From Salvator merianae (Eukaryota; Chordata; Lepidosauria; Squamata; Teiidae): a DNA stretch of 64,000 bases. A program made the position numbers and the translations under genes. Every line of letters starts with the position of its first letter. Positions within the stretch are counted from its first letter, which is position 1. The notes under the pieces were generated by a model that searched no databases, was not told the origin of the DNA, and was given only the letters and a program-made list of their open reading frames with translations. Positions 48,760-61,900 of the stretch are shown here, one piece after another. Where the stretch lies: assembly GCA_003586115.2 (NCBI GenBank), contig QVOM02000025.1, positions 81,566,704 through 81,630,703 on the forward strand. Direction: 5' to 3'.

Positions 48760-51700
48760 GAGAGATGGTATACAAATAAATTGAATAAATGAGTAAATGA
48801 ATTTGAATAAGCTCAGCCTGATTTCATCAACCTAAAGTTTAAGATAACCTGACCTAAGGACCTGGTATTCTATAATCAAGGTACCTCACTTTTAAATACC
48901 TGCTACTGATATCCTTAAGGAATTACTCCTTACCTGTTATCACCCAGTGCAGAATTACTAGCTGCTCTTTTCGGCATTGTCTTCCTCTTCGAATTATCCC
49001 TGCAGCCCTTGGGGAAGATTCCTTCCATCAAGTCCATGGTGGTCTTCATTCTGGAGTCTGGGTCTAGGATGTCAGCTAGAGACTTGTCCTTGTGGATTAT
49101 CTCCTTTGCCAAAGTTTCCTCTTTGATGTCCTCCGGAGTCTTCGCCTTTCCTGTGCAACTCTCGGGGCTAAGGGCTTGATCTTCAGGGGTCTTACTTATA
49201 GTGATGGTTCCTTGAGACGGAGAGGCAGGTCCTTCATTACCCAGAGGCTGTGGTTGTGGTTCTGCCGAAGCTGTGGCATCGCTTGCTTTGGATGCTGAGG
49301 TGCAAAGAGGAGGAGGTGGAGAAGCCAATTCGCTCTTGGTGGTGGCACGATTTGGACCCACCGCCTCCCATGCAGTAAAGCTCCTGGGAAAACTCTCCAG
49401 GTTTCTGACAATATGGGAAAAAATATTATCCATCAGTTCTGGAACTAGTGAAGTAATATTATGGTAATAAATCATTTAATTTGGAGGTTTAAATCACATT
49501 GATTTGTGTAGGACACCTACACAAATAAGCAGGACAAAAAGCAGGACATAAGTAATAGTATCACTGTCGAAGTCAACCAGCTAATTTGGGCTCAGTTAGG
49601 GCTGGAATGATTATTTATAGAATACCATCTTTAATTATTCATGGTTTTAATATTAGCAAGTTTCATGCATCTGTCATTGCAGAACCCAATGGAGTTTTAG
49701 ATTTACTAATTCCTGGCTGGCACAGTCCTATTTTGGCATTTCTGATATCCCTGGAAATAAGTCGCACCTATTTGGAAATATGTTCTATGGCCCTGGGGGC
49801 ATTTGCAACACACTTCATGTTTTTTCCAAATTCCAGTGCAGTTCACCCAGCCCCCATCTTCCTATAGGCACAATGATAATTATTCGCAAATTGGAAATTC
49901 ATGAGGTTTTCTAGATATTTAACCCTAGCAAATAACGAGAGACTGCTCTACTTCCAGTTTCACATTTCTGAAATTTCCAAATGTGCAATTTTGGAGCCAA
50001 AGCTCAAATATATACATTTTGAATATGAAGTTCTCCATACACACACATCTCTTAACAGTTTATGTTTCACATCTGACATAATTAAAGCAACCAACCAACG
50101 CAAGTTATTTCACATTAGTTGGGCAGCTATTGTTTGACCTTAGTATTTGCAAGGAGAACGTCTGAGGAGCAACAATTGCGTAACCAATTTTGAGGAGCAA
50201 CGAAAGATTTTTGGCCAGTTACATGCTCTGCTCATGGTGAATATGTCCCCCTTTCTTCACTGCATATGATCTGTGTGCAAATAGTGGTGAAGCCTCCACA
50301 ATGATCAACAGAAGTGGAAAGAGGCATTTAAGGATTTGAGGAGGGGGCTTCAAGATATGTCATCACCTGTTAGCTGTTTGGAAAGAAGGACAGAACGGGT
50401 ATCCATCCCCCCCAGCCAGGTGAGAGAGGACAAAGTGGATATATTTAACAGCTACAGAATGTTGACAGGAAATTGAGAGTCAATGTTATTCTTCACTTGT
50501 TAATCAACAGGCTGTAACAGGTAAAAATGCAAACATTTATGGGAAATGGAAGATGTGAAATATAACTGCTGCAAGGAGGAAGTATAGGAGGAAGGAATAT
50601 GCCCATGAATTTGCCTTCCTGTTAATCAATACATTATTACACGTGATTCAAAACCTTATGCACTTGATTACCTTGCTTGAGAGCCATCATCCTTAATGCT
50701 GGTAGAGGTGCCTGATGCTGCATCATCCAGTGTTGTGGTAGGAAGAGCTGGAAATCCTTCCGTGGTAGTTGCGACAACACTGGTGCTCACTGCGGGAAGT
50801 GCTGGTGAAGGTGGCATAGGAGGGGGTGAATACTCAGTTGCAGCATTCACAGCACGGGGTTGGAAGAAAACCTCATCATCTTCTTCTTCTCGTTGGAACG
50901 ACAGAGGAGACATCTGCAAGCAGGATTCTGAGATGCGAAGTGAGAACCTGCTTTGACTGGAAGGAGTCTCTGGTTCAGAAGAGGAACTGCTCTGAGATGG
51001 AAGGCTTTGCCATCTCTGGAAGACTTTCTGTCCAGATGTCTCAGGAAGCATGGAGCTTTGAGAGACGTTATCATCTCTGACCCATTTCATTTTAGAGGTG
51101 AGATGCCTTAGAGGGACGGCAGCTTTCCATCTCCTAGTGGCATCTTCTATAGGTTCCTCAGGTGGGTGGGTGGCTCTTTCTGAAGCCTGAACACGAACTT
51201 TACTACTGTCTTCCTTGCGAATTCTGGGATGCCATTTTGTTACTAGGCCTCCTCCAGCAACCTGTACATCTGAGGAAGCTGGCCCAGAGTTTGGAGCATC
51301 AGGTGAAGACCAGCCTAATTTGGAAGGGGTATCAAGCCTGGTGCCTTGCTTAGAATCAGAAAGAAGACCTTTTGTGTCTGAAGAAAGTAGCCCATGGGCT
51401 GAGGTTCTGCTGAGATGCCTGAGGAGATCTGGGCCTTTCAGTGTCTCATTCGCCACAGAGGAACTGTTTGCACCTTCACCATGATGGACAGGATGGGGGT
51501 GATACTGTGTGAATGCTGATCTCTCCATTTGGTTCCTTTCTTTGCTGCCAAAAGATCTGGGGCAAGGAAAGGAAAAAAATCAGGTCAGTGTGACTTTTTT
51601 TTTATGAATGGGAGGTCATGCACAAGAAAATCCCCTAAACACCTTCCAAACAACCCTCAAAATGCATCTATTATAAACAAAACAAAATCTATCCAAATGC

Positions 51701-54700
51701 AGAGAAATTTGACTACACCTGTTTTTTTCCCTTATGTGTGCGACCTCCATTCTTGAAAAATGTGGAAGTTTTTTTAAGCTAAAAGCTACCACAGAGGAGG
51801 AGAAGGACTGAAAACACACTGTGGGGGAGGAGAAAGTCTGGGGGCCATTTTGCACTTGACAGTAGTGAGTGTCAGGAACACTCACTAACCAAGTGCTTCC
51901 GCATTTTGCAGAGGCCCTGGCTATCGGTAGCAGACTACAGTTGCTCTTGATTGCTACCTACTGTGGAGCACAAGGAGCAGCTGGGTTGCTCCTGGTACAC
52001 TGTGTTTGCACCTGCTTCTGGCTGTGAACGCAGAGCGGCGTGGTATGGTGTGGCTGTGCCATTACACGGTGTTCCTGGTCGCCATGGCAGCGGCTGGAAA
52101 TTTCCCAGCTGCTGTCATGGTGCAGGACACCAGCATTCACACTTTAAATGCTGGTTTGCTGCTGCCAGTCTGTTCTATGGCCTCGCAGGGCAGACAGTTG
52201 CTGCGCTGCAAGGTCTGTTCCACCGAAGAACAAGATAATTATCCTGTTCTACTGTGGAAAGCACCAACAGGCCTTTGATGTGCCTGAGACAAAAGCAAGC
52301 AGAAGTTGCTTCCTCTGGCATCTGACTTTTAACTTATCTTGCTCAAGATCCCATGTAGTTTGGTCCCCACCTTCCCTACACTTGATGTTCTTTCTCAGAG
52401 AAAAACTGTTGCTCATCTGCCTTTCAATAATTGCTTACTGGCTACACTACACTTCCTCCCTTTCTTCAAGTTCCATCTTCCTGGAGACGCTTCCATTTCT
52501 ACCATAACTATCTAGTGTCCTGAATATTTCACCAAAGTGTTCTTCAAGCTGCACAAGCATTCCAGATACGGAAGCCGTCACCCATCTTCAATTTCCAAGT
52601 GACATCAAAAAAATCTCTCAGGCTTTCTAAGGTTTGCATAAACTCAAAAACTGGGGTTTGGTTCAACACAAATTGAACCCTGGCACTATCAAACAGGCTA
52701 AAGTGCCAGTATGTAACCCCTAGTTGCTTCAAAAAGTAGCTGGTGTGGATCAGGTTTGCTGACATCCCCACTTCTCTCCTTGGGCCTACAGTCTCCCTTT
52801 TCTTCCCTGAAGTCAACTCCCCAAGTTGCCTCCCACACTAGGCCGGGGCAGACTGAGTGGCTGCCACTGGCTTCATGGTCCTTTGAAGCACTAGTTGGCC
52901 TGCAGGCAAGCTTTTCATGCTTGCTCATGCTTTCTGAGGACCTCTCAGCATTAGGATGTAATGGTGTGAGGCCTAGACCTCTCCTGTGGCTCTCCTTCTG
53001 CACTCTGGTGTGGAAAAGGAGAGGCCAGGCGACCTGTTAGGCCTTCTGTCTGCACTGAATACAGCATAGGCTGGTCTAAGCAGCCAAAATGGCTGCTAAA
53101 ATGGGTCCCCGTGGGGCACTGAGGCCAGGAACGTTTGTTCCTAGCTGATGCAGTTCTCTCAGCAGGCTCAGAAGCTCAAGCAAGCTTTGGAGAGATGTGG
53201 GGCCTGTTCTGGAAAAGGCTGTCCAAGTGCAGACGGCCTTGTTTTGGGACAGCTGGACCACTCCAGCATGGAACCCATTTCAGTTGGAGCAATTTAACCC
53301 CTGCAAGTGTGGAAATGGCCTGAGAATGGAAGGTTACCTCTAGAACCTGGTTCGGCACATCCCTCCTTCAAAATTCTATCAGAGTTGTAAACTAGAGTTT
53401 TGCTTTACAGTGTCCCCATTAACTTTTCTTTAACAGATTAATTTAGATATTATACAGTCTTGCTGTTAAATGTAACCTTTTCCAGTGGACTGGTTTCGTT
53501 TGGGGGAAGAGTCCTGTTTCTATAAAAAAGTGCTGTTTGTTTTTCTCCTTTCCTGAGGGCAATATGCTTAATATAACACAGAACTTGCTGATGTAGTAGT
53601 TGTAGCACTTTGAAAGCTTTAAGATGGTAATAAGCACTTAGGAATATTTATTTTGGCTTTAATGTAACATTTTACTTAATAACCTATCTTCTGCTCTTGT
53701 TGACTCATTTCTAAATGTCAATCTTGTTATTTAAGAGACTATGTGGAAAAGCCAATGCATAAGCAGTCTTGTAACACTGATTAACTGGGGAGCATGAGAA
53801 AATGGTCAGGAAACATCTGTATAACATTAAAAGCTACTCATGAACTTGCCAAAGGGGCACAGACCCCAATAACCCTCTTGTCAGAACACTGGCACAGGTT
53901 TCAAAACTGGCAAAACTAATGCTGTTCCCAGATAATTACTGTATTGCTGAAGTTATGATAACAAGCTATTTGTGATTTATGACATGCTAACAGTGTCAAA
54001 TCATGTTGCCAGATTTACTAAATTACTAAGTTACTGAAGCTTCCACACATCTGCATTTCCTCCTTGGACACCAGTTAGGCTGGTAGGGCTAGTATTTTAG
54101 GTGATAGTCAACTGATTGCTTATGCACCATCTAGGGATGGGCTGAACTGCAGTTCATCGAATTACAAACTGCAGTAGATGCCGAGAACTGTCAGGTGCTC
54201 TACCTGACAGTTCCAGCTCACTTCAGCACCTTTATGTCACTCTTGATGAGTCCGCACGGTGTGAAGGACTTACCTGCTTTCCAAAAGTGTGGTTGCTACC
54301 AATCCAGTCCCCTCTGGGGGCAGTGCTGCAGCATGCATTGGCAGACATGCGCAATGTCAATTGCAATGCGCAGAGGTGTGCTGAGGCTCTGTGTGCCTGT
54401 GCGATGGCATCATATGCATGCTCGCTAATGCACACCACAGCCCCACTCAAAGGGGGCTATAATGGTGGCGACCATGCTTTTGGAAGGCAGGTAAGTCCCC
54501 TGTAACACACAGATGTCTCAAAGGTAGCATAAAAGTGCCGAAGAGAGCTGGTAATGTTGAGTAGAGCATTGGCAGTCCTGGACTTCTATAGCAGTTTGTG
54601 CTTCAATGAACTGCAGTTCAGCAGATTCCTAGTGCTTTCTAGAAGTGTATTACCAATGGGGGTGAGCTGCGCAGTCGATCTGAGGTGGCAATAGGGAGGG

Positions 54701-55899
54701 GAGACCCTTGCCTTTGATCTCCCAAATAGGCCACTACAAAAGATTCTTGACATGTTGGCTCAATGCCACCTTTTTTGCTTGCCAAAGAGGACTGCCTCTC
54801 CAAGGCTATTTATAGTGAAACCTGTGCCCATGTGGGGGCTGGACCACTCTGTCTGGAACTGTTTCTACAGGAACAGTTCCCTGCTGGACCAATCTAGCTG
54901 TCCCAGAACAAGGTTGTCCACACTTCAGACACTTCAGACAGCACGAGCTTCAGAACCTACTGAAAGGGCTCCTGGTTCCTGGCCTCACAGCCTTAGGAGG
55001 ACTCATTTCGGCAGCACAATTTTGCGATTGCTGAAACGGATCCCCCTGCTATACCAGAACAAGGAGGCATGTGCCCTTTCACACGCCTCCCTATTCTGTT
55101 CCAATGGCCCCCGAACTCCCAGAAGACCTTTTACAAAAGGTCTAATGGTATCCCAGTCAAGGTGGCCATTGTGGCTGCCTAGACTGGCCTATGCTCTGTC
55201 CAATCAAGATGGAGCAGCCTCGCAGGAGGCATGGCTTCTACAGTCTGCCCCAGAATGTGGAAGAGAGAGGCCCAGAAGGGGGCTCCACCTCATGCTGTAC
55301 TGCTATTATGTGCCAATGCAGAAAGGCCCTGTGTTTCCATTTTGGGGGGGGGAGAGTTTCTGTTCTGCTAATTATACTCCCTTTTTTAGGATACACTGAC
55401 AGTGCTGGGAAAAAAAAGTACACAATTTTTTTTTTTTTTTTAAAGAATTGCACTGACCTAGGAGTTGAATGAAATAAACCCTTAAAGTGCCTTCCAACTT
55501 ATCTATTCTGTGACTCTAGAATACTATCAGTATTTTTTGACTCTGTTCTTTAAAAAGTACACATCTTTTTTATTTTACACCTCATTCAGAAAAACGGAAA
55601 AGCAGTTTATCCTCAGCTACAGAAATGACAACTAATACAAATGTTGAAAATAGGGACCTCAAAACGTTTAACACTTCAGACATATAGTTACCTGGCACGA
55701 GCATCCACCACGAAGAAAGGATCTTTTACAAAATGTCTGAACCCAGCACCGTCTCCCATCAGCAAGTCCTAAAAGAGAGGAAATAGAATACTGAATTTCC
55801 TAAAATATGTAGATTTATGTTGATATATGGTTTTACTTTTTGAGAATTTTAATTTCCCATTCATCTGATACATCAATATTAATCATAGCACAATTGTAA

Positions 55900-55934
<35 letters not shown>

Positions 55935-58900
55935 ATTGTTGTTGTTGTTATTATTATTTTAAAAAAGCAACATGAAAATTGGTCGAACTATTGAAACCCA
56001 AAGTTGGCATGTAAAATTCACTCAGAACAACAGAAGTTTTCCAGGACAGGAAACTTTTTTACCAACTAGTAGAAAGCAGTAATGAACAAGTAAAGGTTTT
56101 TTTCTGTTCTAGATAAACCTGTTTCCATCACAGGTGGGACACAGAAGAGTGTCTCCTCCAGTCTGTAGTTATGAGTCAATGGCATGGGGAAAGGAAGCCC
56201 AGTCTACCAATATAAGCCAGGTTAAGGTCCAGGTGGAAGGAGCCAATTTTGGACTTTTACTTCCATCTGTCAGCTCCCCGCATTATTGTTGTTATTGCAA
56301 ATTTTATTTTCCATTTTAACTTTATTTTAAATTACATATGCATATCACATTTTTCCTTTTTTTCCCTTACCCCTCCCCTTAACACTTGGTTAGCCTTTAA
56401 CATCAATTTCCCATACATGTCAATTTGGAGATTATTTGTACAGTTCCTTGTTGAACCTTGTCCCCTCTTCTATCCTTCATAACTTTTATCACTTGTTCCA
56501 ATTCTCCAGTGTGGGATTCTTTGATAGTTGACCTGAATAATGCATTCAACGTTCCCTAATAAAGTTAAACATTAATTATACTCCTAAATATTTATACCAC
56601 TTTTGAATAGTTCTTTCACGTGGAACCTTCCAATTTTTAACTATTACAACTTGCGCAGCTAGCAACAATTATTTCAATATGTAGTGGTCTTGTATTTTAA
56701 TAACTTGAATGTCCATTTTATGAAACAAATCTCCTTTGTCCAATTTACATGAATACATAAAATCTCATTAATCTCTACCTCAATACACAGTCAAAACTTT
56801 AGAACCTTGGGACATTCCCACCATAAATGCAGATATGTTCCGTTACTATTGTATTTACCCCAACGCTCTGAATTCGTATTAGGGATCATATACATCATTC
56901 CTGTTGCAAATACCGATATTTTAGCCAAGTGCCCACCGACTTTCTTTTATTTATTTTTTCCATGCTTGGCTAGCATCCAAGTATTTGGAACAATAATACA
57001 AGGAGCCAGCAGGCAGAAGTCAGCAATTGCTGTTATGGGAAACTCGGCACCATTGTCAGTTTTCCCATAATAGAGATATTTCAGGATATTACTTAAACAT
57101 CCTGGGGCTAAATTAGGAATGATATGGATATGTGTGCATTCCCAATATAGTCCCGGAAGAATCACGGGTTTTAACCGGCCTTTGGAGGCACCCTCTATGG
57201 CATTGTACAGGCCAAACAGTGTTATTGCAAATTTCCAGGACTGCATTAAACAAGGGCAGTTACCGTTTACTACTGTGCAAAACTATGTTATAGAAAGATG
57301 ACTATATAAAAGATTGCAGATTATAACCGCTAAAGATATTTAAATTTTTTTTTAAAAGCCTGCATGATGACAAATACAACTTTAAACTGATAATACAAGA
57401 AACTGAAAGTTGATCCAAGGCTACTCATGGATATAAAAGTGTATTTATAATCAAAATTAGACCATCATCGGAAAAAAGACGTAGTTGTCAACTATATAAT
57501 AGACATAATGGCAAAAGTTCAAAATAAATTTCATTGTCTAAATAGTCCCTGTGAGTAAAAAGTTGTCTGGCTGCTTCCACAAATAAGCTCCATTTAAGTT
57601 TATCTGACAGCTGAATATGGTAGCAACTGCCACTCTGATATCCTCAGTCCAGTTAGGAGAGTCTCCAGAAGAAATACAGTCATTCCTTGCATAATGCTAT
57701 AGACTGGGTTCCACAAAAGACTATGTAGGGCAAAAGACTGTTTTGTAACTAACTGCTGCCTATGGAAAACTGGCAGTTGAAGACCCACAGTGAATCAGTG
57801 TAGCAACATAAGAGAATGGCACCGTGGAATGAAAGCCTACTCTACCGGTTTAAGTCAGTGGCATGGCAGAGAGAAGCCCCGTCTGCCAGTTTACCTTAAC
57901 AGCACCAAGAAATGAAGGCCTACTCTACCAGTTTAAGTTAATGGCACTGTCGAATGAAGGCCCAGTCCACTGGTGTACGTCAACAACATGGTGGAGGGAA
58001 GCCCAAACTATCAATAAATCAGTGGAACTTCTGAGGCCAATCACAGAATTCAAGGTTTCCAGTCATTCATATAAAACCAATACCATGTTATGCAAAAATG
58101 TGTTATATAAGGGATAATCATATCATTTTCACAGCTTCTGTGAGGACTGCTTAGAATGCTCACAAAAACTGTGCCAGATTCTATGAAAGTCAGGGATTTA
58201 TACAGATTTCTGCTATTATATGTGGCACTATATTCATTACTGTTTTACACAGAGATTCAGCCTCTCTTTTTGGTACTGCATGTGTTTCCACCAATTCTCA
58301 TTGTAAATTTAAATTTGGCTGTTAATGTTTAAATTCCAACCGATTCATGTGTTCTGATTTTTTAAAAGTTACAAAGCAATTTCAAGAAAGTGACTGGAAA
58401 AAATACACGCTTAAATGGTTTCCAAATATGAAAAGAGACACATTTGAGATCCTTTGCCCTCAGAACTTGAGACAAAATCCTTCACTCAAAAAGTTTCTTT
58501 TCTTTTCTGTTGTGCTTTGCTTTGCCTTACTGTAAGCTTACAAAGGCAGAAAGGGGAAGGAGCCCTTTAAGTGGTTACCCAAATTTGTAAGCCAAAAATC
58601 TATAAGGCCTGCAGGCTGAGACAAGTTAAAGAGGAGACAGAGAAGATGGAGAATGTGCGACTGACGACAGATGGGCTAGCAATTCCACACAGCTATCAAT
58701 TTCCTCAGATCTTTAAACAAATTCCTTCTGTGATGCTTGCCGTGTAATTTATAGTCAGTCAGCAGGGAACAATTTATATATCCCAAGCAAAGCCCTTAAA
58801 AATATACAGTGAGACAAAACCGTGGATGGGTCTGCTGCTGAATCAGAAACAAGACTTTTGCAGACCCCCCCAGAAAAAAGAAGGCAACCTTCCCAATCGG

Positions 58901-61900
58901 CTAATCTTTTCTTTGCTGAAAGTTGATTTGACTATTCTTTTTTGGTATTCTTTTTTTTCCTTTTAAAAACAGTGTTCAGGCTTGAACAAAGCCTTACCAA
59001 TTCAAAGCAGAGATTGATTGACTGGTACCTTTTTCCCTGCCACCAGCCCCCAACCACCAACACTGTATTTGCCAGACATCTCCATTTGAAAAGATAACAA
59101 GGATGGGAAATATCTCAGGATAACTGCTGGTAGTGAGAAAGATGAAAACCAAGCTAGATATCCTGATTTGTGATGTGGAAGTTTCGTGGGTATTGTTCCT
59201 GCTCACTGCTGATAAGGACTCATTTTTTATTTCTAAAAACGGGGTTTCTCACACAAAAATGGCCCCTTGAACCTTTAATGCAGGGACAATATACAGGTGG
59301 CTTCCAGAATGTTCCTTCTATGGGTAGCGCCATTTTGGACCTGTAGGATAACCCAGAATAGCACAACCCACAGGAAAAATGATATTCCAGATAACTTCTG
59401 GAGGGCGGCACATTGGCTACTACACAGAAGGGAAATGACAACAACCAGTTGGCTTCTAAAGCAGTCACTGGACATGAGAGAAAAACAGAAAACAAGAATG
59501 ACTCAAAAAAGTATCATTCTCATTTCCCTTCAATGCAACAGCCAATGCGCTGCCCTCCAGAAGTTACCTGGAATATTGTGCACAATTCTGGTCACCACAC
59601 CTCAGAAAGGATATTGTAGAACTGGAAAAAGGACAGAAAAGGGCAGCCAGAATGAATAAGGTGCCGGAACACCTCCCTTACGAAATCAGCCTGCAACGTC
59701 TAAGCCTCTTCAGCCTTGAGAGGTGGTGTTTAATAGGTGACTTGATTGAGGAATATAACATCATGCATGTTGTGGAAAATATGGCTAGAAAAAAAAATAT
59801 TTTCTCTATTGCACAACACTGAAACCAGGGAATGCTCTATGAAGGTGATGGGCAGAAGAGTTAGGACTGACAAGGAGAAGTATTTTTCACCCAAACAGTT
59901 ATCGGTCTATGGAATTTACTGCTAGAAGAGGTGGTGACAGCCATTAGCCTGGACAGCTTTGAGAAAGAGCTGGACAAATTCATGGAGGACAGGTGTAACA
60001 ACAGCTACTAGAACTGATGCCTTGATATTGATTCCAGGTTGGAGAGACAGGCAGGATGCCTCTAAAGGGCATTTGCAGGAAGTCGAGAGCAGGTGAAGGT
60101 TTTGCCATTGCCTTCTGCTTGAGAATGCTCAGAAGCAATTGGTGGGCCACTGTGTGAAACAGGAAGTTGGACTAGATGGGCTGTGGTCTGATCTAGCAGG
60201 GCTCTTGTTATGTTGTTATGTGCTTATATTCTATGGCTCCCATGGATCCTGACCATTTGCTATTGTACCTAGGACTGACGAGAACCATAACTGAAAGCGT
60301 CTGCTTGGCAACACCTTAGGTATCACTGATATATGAAGGGTCCTGCATTGTATTTTTGGCAAGTACCACAGTAGATTCTCACATTCATCAGCCACACAGT
60401 GTCAGAAGTGACACAAGTGTCAGATCAGAACTTGGAACTTCCTGAGTTTGAATTCACAAGAGGCCATGAAATCTCACTGGGTGACCTTGGGTCAGCTCCT
60501 GCCTGGCCTACCTCACAGGACTGTTGTGAGAACACAATGCAGAGAAGGTGAATAAGGCACACACACACACACCTTGAGTTCTTTAGAAGGTTAGGATATA
60601 AATGTCAGCAACAACATTGACATTGATTCCTATATTCTTGGTTAAGATTCAGATGGGTAATGGGCCATTAAATTCAATACATCTGGCGGACTGTAAATCC
60701 AACACATAATAAATAATTTGACATAGGAGGGAGTATGCCTCTAAAGTGCAGCTGCTGGAAGAACATAAGTACATAAGAACTGACTGTGGACTTCCATGTG
60801 CAACTGGCTGCCACTGTGGGAAGAGGCTGCTGGATTATACCGGCCACTGATCTCATCCAGCAAGTCATTTCATATGTTCTTAATTTTTCAAAACCAAAAC
60901 TGGTCTTCATTCACTACAGTCAGAAGTTATCTTGGCATCTGCCTAGTAAAGTATATGTACTTTACATTTGCTTAGGGCCATCTAGGTCAGCTGGACCCCT
61001 GATGTGGCAGGAAAGACTAGAATGGGACCGCAGTTCTCATTAACATTTTTCTGCAGAACTACTCAAGGAGATCGGAAACACCAGATGGGCATCAGCGATG
61101 CAATCCAAATAACATGGGAAAGAGATACAACTTAAAACATCTCCATCCGAACCAGAGACATACAGAGGGTCTGAATGTCTGCCAAACACATTGGTTCATC
61201 AATTATTTGCTCTGCTATTAACCTGTTGTTTTTAAAACACAGCTTTTCGACCTTTGAGGGTGGCCTTGCAGCCTACCTAGGGCATCCAACCCAAGAGCAC
61301 TAAGGAACCAACAGGAAAAAGAAAACAGTTGGCTAAGCAGTTCTCAAACCAGACCCTTTCAGGGGCTCTTGGGCTTGACGAACTGGAAAGTGGAACAAAT
61401 GGCCTTCCAGATTGCCTTGCTGAATGCCTGGCTAATGATGGCAGAAATGTTTGTGTATCTGTGGGGATTGTTAATGAGACCATTTGTCTCCTGAAATCTA
61501 GCTTTTAGTTCTCTAGAAATTCTCAGCAGAGAAGCCCCAGAGTGCACAGTCAGAATTAGCAATTCTAAGCAAGGCCAATTTTTGGCCCTGCTGACCTGGT
61601 CCTATTCATGTAGGACAAAGTGTCTTGGATCTGAGGATGATTCCACAGTTCCTGGTACACTGGACCAGCAAGTGCACTAGAAGCCTCCCTTCCACATGCT
61701 GGGGTGGTCTAAGCAAGGCCCCAACCCCTGCTCTGTCCACACCGGACAGAGCACAGACTGCTCCAGGAGGTCCAAAATGGTGGGCTAGTCTGTTCTACCA
61801 GCATACTAGGGGATGTGCTGTTGGCACGTTTCTGTGGGCCAGTATACCTTAGGACCAACTGTACCAGCACAACAAAGCATGCCATCACAATGGGTGCCCC

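Noticed and set aside
50668..51528. Independent 286-residue gene starting at the ATG at 51528
   Set aside because: The frame continues upstream to a good acceptor at 51556 and has GT donor at its end; it is an internal Shroom exon.
54752..55399. 215-residue plus-strand frame
   Set aside because: It crosses a MITE-like repeat ('ggctgcctagactgg' family) with no protein family motif and lies in a Shroom intron in opposite orientation.
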